This document shows positions 7,945 through 14,341 of a DNA stretch of 16,246 nucleotides, one piece after another (position 1 is the stretch's first letter; each line of letters begins with the position of its first letter). Both the position numbers and the translations under genes were made by a program. Source of the stretch: an uncultured Actinoplanes sp. (GTDB lineage: Bacteria > Actinomycetota > Actinomycetes > Mycobacteriales > Micromonosporaceae); assembly GCF_934643405.1 (NCBI RefSeq), contig NZ_CAKUCL010000159.1:1-16246 (forward strand), read 5' to 3'. Under the pieces are notes generated by a model that was given only the letters and a program-made list of their open reading frames with translations, was not told the origin of the DNA and searched no databases.

Positions 7945-8751
7945 CTAGTCCTCCGGGCCGGCAGGCTTCGGCAGGCGGGTGGTCGGCTCCTCCGGCAGGG
8001 GAGTGCTGTCGCGGACCCTGGCCCGGAAGATGCGGTCGGGGGGCAGGCGATACGTGGTCGCCCGTACCAGTTCGTCCGGGACGGTGTGACGTCCGGACGG
8101 CACGTCGGTCTCCGTCGCCGACTGGTCGACCGTCGTGTCCTCCTCGGGACGCCGGGCCCGGTGGCCGCCGCGCCGGCGGCGGGTCTTCGGGGTCTCCGCC
8201 GCGGGCGCGCTGCTTTCCTCGTCCGGTTCCGCCGCCAGTTCGTCCGGCGCCGGGGCCGTGCGATCGGCCGGCCGCGGGCGCGGCAGAGCCCGGTTGGTCG
8301 GCCGCTCGCCCATCAGCGGTCCGGCACCGTCGGGCAGACGAGGGTCGGGGAACTGCCGGAACACCACACCGCCGAGGGCCGCGGGCTCCGTGATCGCGTA
8401 GGGCGGCGGGGGAGCGGGCGCCGGGAACCCCAGCTTGGGCTCCTTGACCGGCTCGGTCGGCTTGACCGGCTCCGCGGGCTCGACCGGCTCGGCGGTCCGG
8501 GGAGCCTCCGGCTGCACCGGGATCACGGGCCGGACCGCCGCCGCGCCCCGGGCCGAGCGCTTCGGGCCGAGCATCCGCACCGCCGTGCTGAACACGTTCC
8601 GCGTCCCGTTCTCGTACCCGTCCCGGTACGCCTCCTCGCGATCCTGCGCCGCCTGCCATCTCTGGTGCAGGCGCCCCGCGGCGTATCCCGTACAGGCCAG
8701 GAAGACGGCCAGCAAGGTGAAGATCAACGCGGAGTCCCCGGGCGCGTTCAT
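7945..8751 (-). CDS. Single-pass membrane protein with long proline/acid-rich tail, unknown function
   Basis: No family recognised. The 268-residue product has one N-terminal hydrophobic helix (about residues 8-28, ALIFTLLAVFLACTGYAAG). A short charged segment (QDREEAYRDGYENGTRNVF) and a basic patch (GPKRSARG) follow. The rest is low in order, with EPVEPAEPVKPTEPVKEP repeats, APAPPPP and a TRRRRGGHRARRP basic cluster near residue 190. This looks like a membrane anchor with a disordered cytoplasmic tail that could serve as a scaffold. I chose ATG 8751 because the helix follows it directly; the frame stays open upstream to 9177, but that part opposes the SCO4226-type gene and looks like shadow. 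No good ribosome site precedes 8751. CAAAAT at 8759-8764 (minus strand) would suit leaderless transcription. Confidence 0.7.
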   Translation of the reverse strand: MNAPGDSALIFTLLAVFLACTGYAAGRLHQRWQAAQDREEAYRDGYENGTRNVFSTAVRMLGPKRSARGAAAVRPVIPVQPEAPRTAEPVEPAEPVKPTEPVKEPKLGFPAPAPPPPYAITEPAALGGVVFRQFPDPRLPDGAGPLMGERPTNRALPRPRPADRTAPAPDELAAEPDEESSAPAAETPKTRRRRGGHRARRPEEDTTVDQSATETDVPSGRHTVPDELVRATTYRLPPDRIFRARVRDSTPLPEEPTTRLPKPAGPED

Positions 8752-8962
8752 GCCCTGAATTTTGCCGAACGGAATCGACCGGGAGCTATGGCCCGTTCGA
8801 CGTACCCCGATCGAATTAAGTAAAAGGCTCAACCATTGCGGCAATCGCTGGGTATACCGCTCCCAGTTCTTGGGTGCTTTCCCCGATGCCCGTGCCCGGG
8901 CGTGGCGGCGAGTCTTGTCCGGTCGGTCCGCGATCGGGCCGCCGGAAGGGGAGGCAAGCGCC

Positions 8963-9211
8963 ATGCCGAAGTTCATGGACGTGCACAGCGGATTCGTCGG
9001 AGTGACCGCGGACGAGCTCAACGCCGCACACGATGCCGACCTCAAGATCGAGGGGGAGGAGGGCGTGCACTTCGAGAGCGCCTGGCTCGATCCCGTCGCG
9101 GGCAAGGTCTTCTGTCTCAGCACCGGTCCGAGCCGGGAGGCCGTCATGCGCATCCACGAGCGGGCCGGCCATCCCACGACCGAGGTCTACGAGATCGCCT
9201 CCGAGGTGTAG
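8963..9211 (+). CDS. SCO4226/DUF4242 family nickel-binding protein
   Basis: An 82-residue cytoplasmic protein recognised as a member of the DUF4242 family, whose Streptomyces coelicolor member SCO4226 is a nickel-binding ferredoxin-like dimer. Recognisable features are MPKFMDVHSGFVGVTADEL at the start, the EGEEGVHFESAWLDP core with the GKVFCLSTGPS strand, and the AVMRIHERAGHPTTEVYEI end. His and Cys residues in these blocks are candidate metal ligands. The start is well supported by GGGGAGG (8948-8954), 8 nt before the ATG. It appears monocistronic: a strong hairpin follows 21 nt after the stop, and the upstream gene is divergent. Nickel binding here is inferred from the family. No nickel transporter or nickel enzyme is nearby. 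Confidence 0.9.
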   Translation: MPKFMDVHSGFVGVTADELNAAHDADLKIEGEEGVHFESAWLDPVAGKVFCLSTGPSREAVMRIHERAGHPTTEVYEIASEV

Positions 9212-9232
9212 CTCCCGGCCCGTCCGGGGCAC

Positions 9233-9262
9233 GGCCGGTGCGGCAACGACGCCGCACCGGCC
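9233..9262 (+). terminator. Hairpin terminator after the SCO4226-type gene
   Basis: A perfect 12-bp GC-rich stem (GGCCGGTGCGGC at 9233-9244 with its complement at 9251-9262) has the loop AACGAC and is followed by the modestly T-rich ATTGTTCGTTCG. It separates this gene from the lacI-type gene. Confidence 0.8.
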
Positions 9263-9365
9263 ATTGTTCGTTCGTCGATGTGTCGCGCTGTCGGACGCGG
9301 CCTCCGCCGATGTCATAATTGGGGCCCTGCCGGCCACTCTGCCGGCCACCGAACCTCGGAGCCTT

Positions 9366-10382
9366 ATGTCCGCCGACGATGGGACCGGCCGCCGGCCGAC
9401 GCTGACGCAAGTCGCGGCGCTGGCCGGGGTGAGCCTCAAGACCGCGTCCCGCGCGCTCAACCGCGAGCCGAACGTCGCACCGTCCACCGGCCGCCGGGTG
9501 CGCGACGCCGCCGACGTGCTGGGTTACCGCCTCAACGGCATCGCCCGCGAGCTGCGCCGCGGCGCCACCAGCGCGCTGGTCGGCCTGGTCAGCGGCGACC
9601 TGACCAACCCGTTCTACTCGGCGGTGGCCAGCGGCATCGAGCGTGAGCTGCGCCAGCACGGGCTGCTGCTGGTGACCGCGAACAACGACGAGGACGCGGC
9701 GCTGGAACGCAACCTGGTCGACGCCTTCCTCGAGCGCCGGGTGCGTGCCCTGCTGGTCATCCCGAGCGGACATGACCACGAATACCTGTCGATCGAGGGC
9801 AACCGCGGCGTGCCGTTCGTCTTCCTCGACCGGCCGCCGGACGGCCTCGCCGCCGACGCGGTGCTGATCGACAACGCCGGGGGCGCGCGATCGGCCGGCG
9901 AACACCTTCTTTCGTACGGGCATCGCCGCATCGCGCTGGTGACCGACCTGGCTCAGGTGGCGCCGCAGCGGGGACGCATAGACGGTTTCGTCGGCGCGAT
10001 GCGGGCCGCCGGGAACACCGAGTGGGAGCCCTACCTGCGAACCGATGTGCACGACGTGCGGCGGGCGGAGAGGACCGTACGGGAGCTCCTGGAGCTGGAC
10101 CCGGCACCCACCGCGATCTTCACGACGAACAACCGCCTCACCATCGGCGCGTTGCGCGCCATGCGTGACGTGACCGATCCCCCGGCGCTGATCGGCTTCG
10201 ACGACTTCGATCTGGCCGACGTGCTGGGGACGACCGTGGTGGCCCACGACATGACCGCCATCGGGCGGGAGGCCGCACGCCTTGCGTACGAACGGATCAG
10301 TGGCCACACCGGGCCGGCGCGCACCATCGTCGTATCGACATCCTTGATACCCCGCGGCTCGGGTGAACGCCGGCCACATTAG
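9366..10382 (+). CDS. LacI-family transcriptional regulator of sugar uptake
   Basis: A 338-residue repressor-type regulator. The N-terminal helix-turn-helix is LTQVAALAGVSLKTASRALN (13-32), followed by the LacI hinge region GYRLNGIARELRRG (53-66) and a periplasmic-binding-protein-like effector domain from ALVGLVSGDLTNPFYS onward, including the late IGFDDFDLADVLG motif. The ATG at 9366 follows GGAG at 9358-9361 and places the HTH at the usual distance from the N-terminus; the frame stays open upstream but overlaps the previous gene and its terminator. The gene lies directly upstream of the sugar ABC genes, and palindromes with the central CpG expected for this family lie before those genes and in front of GH92. 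A half-site, CGATGTCA (9308-9315), 50 nt before its own start, may allow autoregulation. The inducer is probably a sugar from alpha-mannosides (inference). Confidence 0.94.
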   Translation: MSADDGTGRRPTLTQVAALAGVSLKTASRALNREPNVAPSTGRRVRDAADVLGYRLNGIARELRRGATSALVGLVSGDLTNPFYSAVASGIERELRQHGLLLVTANNDEDAALERNLVDAFLERRVRALLVIPSGHDHEYLSIEGNRGVPFVFLDRPPDGLAADAVLIDNAGGARSAGEHLLSYGHRRIALVTDLAQVAPQRGRIDGFVGAMRAAGNTEWEPYLRTDVHDVRRAERTVRELLELDPAPTAIFTTNNRLTIGALRAMRDVTDPPALIGFDDFDLADVLGTTVVAHDMTAIGREAARLAYERISGHTGPARTIVVSTSLIPRGSGERRPH

Positions 10383-10428
10383 ACTGTTGCGGCGGCCGGG
10401 TCCGCACGTAACGAGACGGAAACAGCCG

Positions 10429-10460
10429 TTGACTTCTGTGTGGTCCAGCGGCACGGTACT
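10429..10460 (+). promoter_or_regulatory. Possible promoter of the sugar ABC operon
   Basis: TTGACT (10429-10434) is a good -35 match. The best -10 is weak: GGTACT (10455-10460) at a long spacing of 20 nt. The operator at 10471-10486 would then cover the start of transcription, which fits repression. Confidence 0.3.
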
Positions 10461-10470
10461 CCCCATCTGC

Positions 10471-10486
10471 TTGACAACGATGTCAA
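10471..10486. promoter_or_regulatory. Predicted LacI-family operator of the sugar ABC operon
   Basis: TTGACAACGATGTCAA is a 16-bp palindrome with only the central AACGAT pairing broken, and it has a central CpG. It lies 23 nt before the binding-protein ATG and 9 nt before its ribosome site, with the LacI-family gene ending 89 nt upstream. It matches 4360-4375 at 14 of 16 positions. Confidence 0.75.
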
Positions 10487-10509
10487 TACCTCGATGGGAG
10501 ATAACCGAA

Positions 10510-11817
10510 ATGGCCTTTAGTCCGTTTACGGGCGGCGGGCGGGGTGGTCGGACGGGCTTCAGCCGGCGGGCCCTCGTGGCCGTCGTCGGGGCCACCGCTC
10601 TGCTGACCGCCGCGGCCTGCAGCAGCGGTGACGACAGCGGCTCCGGCGGCTCCAAGAAGGTGGAGGTCTTCACCTGGTGGGCCGACGGCGGCGAGAAGGC
10701 CGGTCTGGACGGTCTCGTCGCGCAGTTCGGCAAGGACTGCGCGGGCCAGGAGTTCGTCAACGGCGCGGTCGCCGGTGGCGCCGGCGCCAACGCGAAGCAG
10801 GTGCTCGCGTCCCGGCTCCAGCAGAACGACCCGCCGGACACGTTCCAGGCGCACGCCGGTGCCGAGCTGTCCGACTACATCAACGCCGGCCAGGTCGAGG
10901 ACCTCAGCGCCGACTACGACACCTGGGGTCTCAAGCAGGCGTTCCCGCAGGGCCTGATCCAGAACCTCACGGTGGGCGGCAAGATCTACTCGGTGCCGGC
11001 GAACATCCACCGGGCCAACGTGGTGTGGACCAACAAGAAGGTCGTCACCGACGCGGGCGTCACCGCGGACCCGAAGGACATGGCGTCCTTCATCGCGGCC
11101 CTGGACGAGGTCAAGGCCAAGGGCATCGCGGCGCCGCTGGCCGTCGGCAAGGACTGGACCCAGCTGATGCTGTTCGAGTCGGTGCTGATCACCGACCTCG
11201 GCGCCGAGAAGTTCACCGGCCTGTGGAACGGTTCGACCGACTGGGCGGGCGCGGACGTCACCAAGGCGATCAACGACTTCAAGCAGCTGCTCACGTACAC
11301 CAACTCCGACCGTGACGCGCTCGACTGGACCGACGCCGAGAAGCTGGTCATGGACGGCAAGGCCGCCTACCAGCTGATGGGCGACTGGGAGGCCGCCGAC
11401 CTCGACGCCAAGGGCTTCAAGGACTACGGCTGGTTCACCTTCCCCGGCAACGGCACCACGTTCCAATGGCTGGCCGACTCGTTCGTGCTGCCCAAGGGCG
11501 CCAAGAACGTCGACGGCACCAAGTGCTGGCTGAAGACGGTCGGCTCGGCCGACGGCCAGAAGGCCTTCAACACCAAGAAGGGCTCGATCCCGGCCCGTAC
11601 GGACGCCGCGCCGGCCGACTACCCGAAGTACCAGCAGGCCGCGATGGCCGACTGGAAGTCCGCGACCCAGGTTCCGTCGTGCGCGCACGGCTCGGCCTGC
11701 TCGCAGGGCTGGCAGGGGGCGGCCAACTCGGCGCTCGGCGCCTTCTCCACCAACCAGGACGTGGCCGGCCTGCAGAAGGCGCTCGTCACCGCCGCTCAGC
11801 AGTTCGCCAAGAAGTAA
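10510..11817 (+). CDS. CUT1 ABC transporter sugar-binding lipoprotein, glucose/mannose (GtsA-like) type
   Basis: A 435-residue extracellular solute-binding lipoprotein. After a basic N-terminus and a hydrophobic stretch (21-36), the lipobox-like TAAAC gives Cys37 as the likely acylation site, followed by an SSGDDSGSGG linker. The body carries VEVFTWWADGGEKAG, AVAGGAGANAKQVLASRLQQ, GGKIYSVPANIHRANVVWTN and KAAYQLMGDWEA. I recognise these as the glucose/mannose-binding subgroup of CUT1 proteins (Pseudomonas GtsA and the Thermus glucose/mannose-binding protein). The ATG at 10510 has GGGAG (10496-10500) 9 nt upstream and places the signal peptide correctly; the longer frame from 10363 would run through the operator. 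It is the first gene of the uptake operon; the permeases follow after a hairpin. Mannose is the favoured ligand because of the GH92 link (inference). Confidence 0.93.
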   Translation: MAFSPFTGGGRGGRTGFSRRALVAVVGATALLTAAACSSGDDSGSGGSKKVEVFTWWADGGEKAGLDGLVAQFGKDCAGQEFVNGAVAGGAGANAKQVLASRLQQNDPPDTFQAHAGAELSDYINAGQVEDLSADYDTWGLKQAFPQGLIQNLTVGGKIYSVPANIHRANVVWTNKKVVTDAGVTADPKDMASFIAALDEVKAKGIAAPLAVGKDWTQLMLFESVLITDLGAEKFTGLWNGSTDWAGADVTKAINDFKQLLTYTNSDRDALDWTDAEKLVMDGKAAYQLMGDWEAADLDAKGFKDYGWFTFPGNGTTFQWLADSFVLPKGAKNVDGTKCWLKTVGSADGQKAFNTKKGSIPARTDAAPADYPKYQQAAMADWKSATQVPSCAHGSACSQGWQGAANSALGAFSTNQDVAGLQKALVTAAQQFAKK

Positions 11818-11824
11818 GCACCCG

Positions 11825-11852
11825 GGCGGGGCGCTCGTTCGAGTGCCCCGCC
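11825..11852 (+). terminator. Intra-operon hairpin between binding protein and permeases
   Basis: A 12-bp stem with one G-U pair closes on the loop GTTC and starts 8 nt after the binding-protein stop. No T run follows, and the permease ribosome site is only 5 nt further on. It may therefore be a partial terminator or an mRNA-stabilising element that keeps the binding protein more abundant than the permeases. A related sequence lies at 16093-16119. Confidence 0.65.
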
Positions 11853-11868
11853 TCATTAAGGAGCCCTG

Positions 11869-12762
11869 ATGCGCCGCCTGAGGCAGTGGGGACCGGGCTT
11901 GCTCTTGCTCTCCCCCTCGCTCATCCTGCTCGCCGTCTTCGTCTACGGCCTGATCGCCTGGACGACGAAGGTGTCCGTCTCCGACGAGCACAACGCCCTG
12001 GGGTCGAAGGGCTTCGTCGGGCTCGACAACTACACCAACCTGTTCACCAACGACATCAACGACCGGTTCGTGCACTCGCTGAAGAACCTGGGCGTCTTCA
12101 CCGTGGTGTTCCTGGCCGGCGCGATGTTCTTCGGCCTGCTCTGGGCGTTCATCCTGGAACGCGGGGTGAGGGCGGAAGGCTTTTTCCGTACGGTGTACCT
12201 CTTCCCGATGGCGGTGTCGTTCATCGCGTCGGGCGTCGTCTGGCGCTGGCTGATGAACCCGAACAAGGGCGACAACGCCGGTGGCCTCAACGCCGTCCTC
12301 GGCGGCCTGCACCTCAACTTCCTGCAGAGCACCTGGTGGACGAACCCCGACTGGGGCATGGCCTCGATGGCGATGCCGGCCGTCTGGCAGCTCTCCGGCT
12401 ACGTGATGGCGCTGTTCCTGGCCGGCTTCCGGGGGATACCGCAAGAGCTGCGCGAGGCGGCCGCGGTGGACGGCGCGAGCACCTACCGCCTGTACCGCAA
12501 CGTCATCTTCCCGCAGCTGACCCCGGTGGCCCTCTCCGCCCTGATCATCATCGGGCACATGTCGATGAAGATGTTCGACCTGATCATGAGCGTCTCGGGC
12601 CCGCAATGGCTCACCGAGGTGCCCGCGATCTACGTCTGGCAGGCGCTGCTCACCAGTGACTACGCCAAGGCCGCGGCGATCTCGATCGTCCTGCTGCTGC
12701 TCGTGGCGATCGTCATCGTGCCGTACCTCGTCTACACCAACCGGGTGGAGAAGAACTCATGA
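11869..12762 (+). CDS. CUT1 sugar ABC transporter permease, first subunit (GtsB-like, MalF position)
   Basis: A 297-residue inner-membrane permease with about six transmembrane helices, starting with WGPGLLLLSPSLILLAVFVYG. Conserved blocks are RTVYLFPMAVSFIASGVVWRWLMNP (107-131), AVWQLSGYVMALFLAGFRGIP (171-191) and the ATPase-contacting EAA loop LREAAAVDGAS (194-204). These closely follow the GtsB-type glucose/mannose permeases. AAGGAG (11858-11863) lies 5 nt before the ATG. Its stop overlaps the next permease start as ATGA, so the two are translationally coupled and form the transmembrane heterodimer. No ATPase gene follows. In actinomycetes a shared MsiK-type ATPase commonly energises such systems, which is expected here. 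Confidence 0.95.
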   Translation: MRRLRQWGPGLLLLSPSLILLAVFVYGLIAWTTKVSVSDEHNALGSKGFVGLDNYTNLFTNDINDRFVHSLKNLGVFTVVFLAGAMFFGLLWAFILERGVRAEGFFRTVYLFPMAVSFIASGVVWRWLMNPNKGDNAGGLNAVLGGLHLNFLQSTWWTNPDWGMASMAMPAVWQLSGYVMALFLAGFRGIPQELREAAAVDGASTYRLYRNVIFPQLTPVALSALIIIGHMSMKMFDLIMSVSGPQWLTEVPAIYVWQALLTSDYAKAAAISIVLLLLVAIVIVPYLVYTNRVEKNS

Positions 12763-13643
12763 CCGCGGTCGTCGCTCCGCCCACCCCGGCCACCTCGTTG
12801 ACGCCCCGGTCGAAGCCCCGCCGGCCCTTCGGCCCCGGTTCCATCGTCAAGTACGCGCTGGCGCTGCTCTTCCTCATCATCGTGCTGATGCCGATGTACG
12901 TGCTGATCGTGACGAGCTTCAAGGCCGGCTCGGACATCGGCGTCACCAGCCAGTGGAACCTGCCGACACACTGGACCGTGGCATCGTGGAGCAAGGCGTG
13001 GACGGCGCTGCAACCGGCCTTCCTGCGCACCTTCCAGCTCGCCGTCCCGGTCGCGCTGATCTCCTCGATCATCGGCGCCGCCAACGGTTTCGTGCTGTCG
13101 CGGTGGCGCTTCCCCGGCGCCGACGTGGTGTTCACCCTGATCCTGTTCGGCATGTTCATCCCGTACCAGGCCGTGATGATCCCGCTGCGCGAGATCGTGA
13201 CGACGCTGGGCATCGCGCCGGGCATCCCCACGCTGGTCTTCGTGCACTGCATCTACGGCATCCCGATCTGCACGCTGATCTTCCGCAACTACTACGCCAC
13301 GACGGTGCCGGAAGAACTGGTGGAGGCCGCCCGCGTCGACGGCGCGGGCCTGCTGCGCACGTTCGCCTGGATCATCCTGCCGATCTCGATCCCCGGCTTC
13401 GTCGTCACGATCATCTGGCAGTTCACGTCGGCCTGGAACGACTACCTGTTCGCCATCTTCCTGTCGAACACCCGCAACGGTCCCATCACGATCGCCCTGA
13501 ACGCGTTGGCGGGCGCGCAGTCTCCCGACTACGCCGCCTCGATGGCGGGCGCCCTGATCACGTCACTGCCGACGCTGATCGTCTACGTGTTGCTGGGCCG
13601 CTGGTTCATCGGCGGCCTGATGGCCGGGTCGGTCAAGAGCTGA
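12759..13643 (+). CDS. CUT1 sugar ABC transporter permease, second subunit (GtsC-like, MalG position)
   Basis: A 294-residue inner-membrane permease. A proline-rich cytoplasmic N-terminus (1-30) precedes the first helix (KYALALLFLIIVLMPMYVLI), and about six helices follow in total. GMFIPYQAVMIPLREIVTTLG, FVHCIYGIPICTLIFRNYY and the EAA loop EELVEAARVDGAG (185-197) match the GtsC/MalG side of CUT1 transporters. IIWQFTSAWNDYLFAIFLS near the C-terminus is also characteristic. It is coupled to the first permease by a 4-nt ATGA overlap and is the last gene of the operon, since a terminator-like hairpin starts 10 nt after its stop. The missing nucleotide-binding subunit must be supplied in trans. 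Confidence 0.95.
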   Translation: MTAVVAPPTPATSLTPRSKPRRPFGPGSIVKYALALLFLIIVLMPMYVLIVTSFKAGSDIGVTSQWNLPTHWTVASWSKAWTALQPAFLRTFQLAVPVALISSIIGAANGFVLSRWRFPGADVVFTLILFGMFIPYQAVMIPLREIVTTLGIAPGIPTLVFVHCIYGIPICTLIFRNYYATTVPEELVEAARVDGAGLLRTFAWIILPISIPGFVVTIIWQFTSAWNDYLFAIFLSNTRNGPITIALNALAGAQSPDYAASMAGALITSLPTLIVYVLLGRWFIGGLMAGSVKS

Positions 13644-13652
13644 CCGTCGGTT

Positions 13653-13679
13653 CCCGGCGCGTCCCAGCGGCGCGCCGGG
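13653..13679 (+). terminator. Terminator-like hairpin after the sugar ABC operon
   Basis: A perfect 9-bp stem (CCCGGCGCG at 13653-13661 with CGCGCCGGG at 13671-13679) has a 9-nt loop and is followed by GTCGTTTTCG. Position and T run support transcription termination. Confidence 0.75.
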
Positions 13680-13726
13680 GTCGTTTTCGCGCTCCCGCTG
13701 AGGATGTGCGTCGTGCTCCGGGCCCT

Positions 13727-13732
13727 TAGGCT
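13727..13732 (+). promoter_or_regulatory. -10 element for an apparently leaderless gene
   Basis: TAGGCT fits the actinomycete TANNNT -10, and the GTG start at 13740 lies exactly 7 nt downstream, where transcription should begin. No convincing -35 is visible. Confidence 0.45.
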
Positions 13733-13739
13733 GCGAGAT

Positions 13740-14081
13740 GTGACGACGGAGGACCAGCCGGCCGAAGGCTTCGCATCCCGGATGGCGTTCGCGCTGTACA
13801 AGGACCCGGGCGACGCCGTACGCCGCACCCAGGTCACGTTGCAGGTGGTCGTGGTGACGCTGGCGTGGCTGGTGTCGGTGCCGTTGCTGGTGGTCTACGG
13901 CTTGACCGGCCCACGCCGGGGCGACGACGTCTTCTCGCTGGCCGCGTTCCTGACGGTGCTGGGCCCGTTCGTGGCAGCGGTGATAGGAACCCGGAACCAG
14001 AGGTTCGGCATCGGCGGCGCCTACATCGTCCTGACGTTCCTGATGATCCTCCCGGCGGTGGCGATAGCCCAGGCGGGCTGA
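13740..14081 (+). CDS. Small three-helix membrane protein, unknown function
   Basis: A 113-residue protein; no family recognised. After a soluble, charged N-terminus (about 1-33, containing FASRMAFALYKDPGDAVRRTQ) come three hydrophobic segments: about 34-55 (LQVVVVTLAWLVSVPLLVVYGL), 65-83 (FSLAAFLTVLGPFVAAVIG) and 90-111 (IGGAYIVLTFLMILPAVAIAQ). The N-out or N-in topology cannot be decided. I prefer GTG 13740 to ATG 13704: the ATG has GAGG directly against it with no spacing, whereas GTG 13740 lies 7 nt after TAGGCT as in a leaderless transcript. It follows the sugar operon's terminator and has its own promoter signal, so it is probably independent of sugar uptake. Confidence 0.7.
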   Translation: MTTEDQPAEGFASRMAFALYKDPGDAVRRTQVTLQVVVVTLAWLVSVPLLVVYGLTGPRRGDDVFSLAAFLTVLGPFVAAVIGTRNQRFGIGGAYIVLTFLMILPAVAIAQAG

Positions 14082-14341
14082 CCGCGACCCCGGCCTTCGC
14101 CCTCATCCGCCGCTGTTCCGTCGCTTCTGCGGCCCGTTTGCGATTCTGGCGGGGTGGCGTCTGCCGCGCGCACCGGCCGGAAGCGGGGTGAGGAGGGCTC
14201 GTTGCACTCAGCCGGTCATCCAAAGGCGGGGGCCGGCTGGTGCGGTTGTGCGAGGGGTACGCCGTACATTCGCCTCGGTTTTGGGGTGTTCCGGGAAGTG
14301 TGCGGCGGGACAGGAGCGCCGGGCTCGGGGAGGATGGGGGG

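Noticed and set aside
10332..10350. Imperfect inverted repeat GTATC...GATAC near the end of the lacI-type gene, containing GACATC
   Set aside because: It lies inside conserved C-terminal codons and only one half resembles the operator, so chance is the simpler explanation.
9144..10841. 565-residue minus-strand frame opposite the lacI-type gene
   Set aside because: The plus-strand gene has a complete LacI fold and start signal; the minus frame shows no motif and crosses the terminator and operator.
10483..12606. 707-residue open frame on the minus strand across the sugar-binding protein and first permease
   Set aside because: It is antisense to two strongly conserved genes, low in sequence complexity and spans their intergenic hairpin, so it is a GC-rich shadow.
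7668..14269. GTACGGCGTAC (7668-7678) and its complement GTACGCCGTAC (14259-14269) before two genes
   Set aside because: Short GTACGCC-type words recur in coding parts of the window (for example near 5550 and 13818) and are common in such genomes, so a shared regulatory site is not supported.
14082..14341. Short overlapping frames before the LigD-type gene
   Set aside because: They start without ribosome sites, overlap one another and the LigD-type start, and have no recognisable content. I see nothing certain in this gap beyond the ribosome site at its end.
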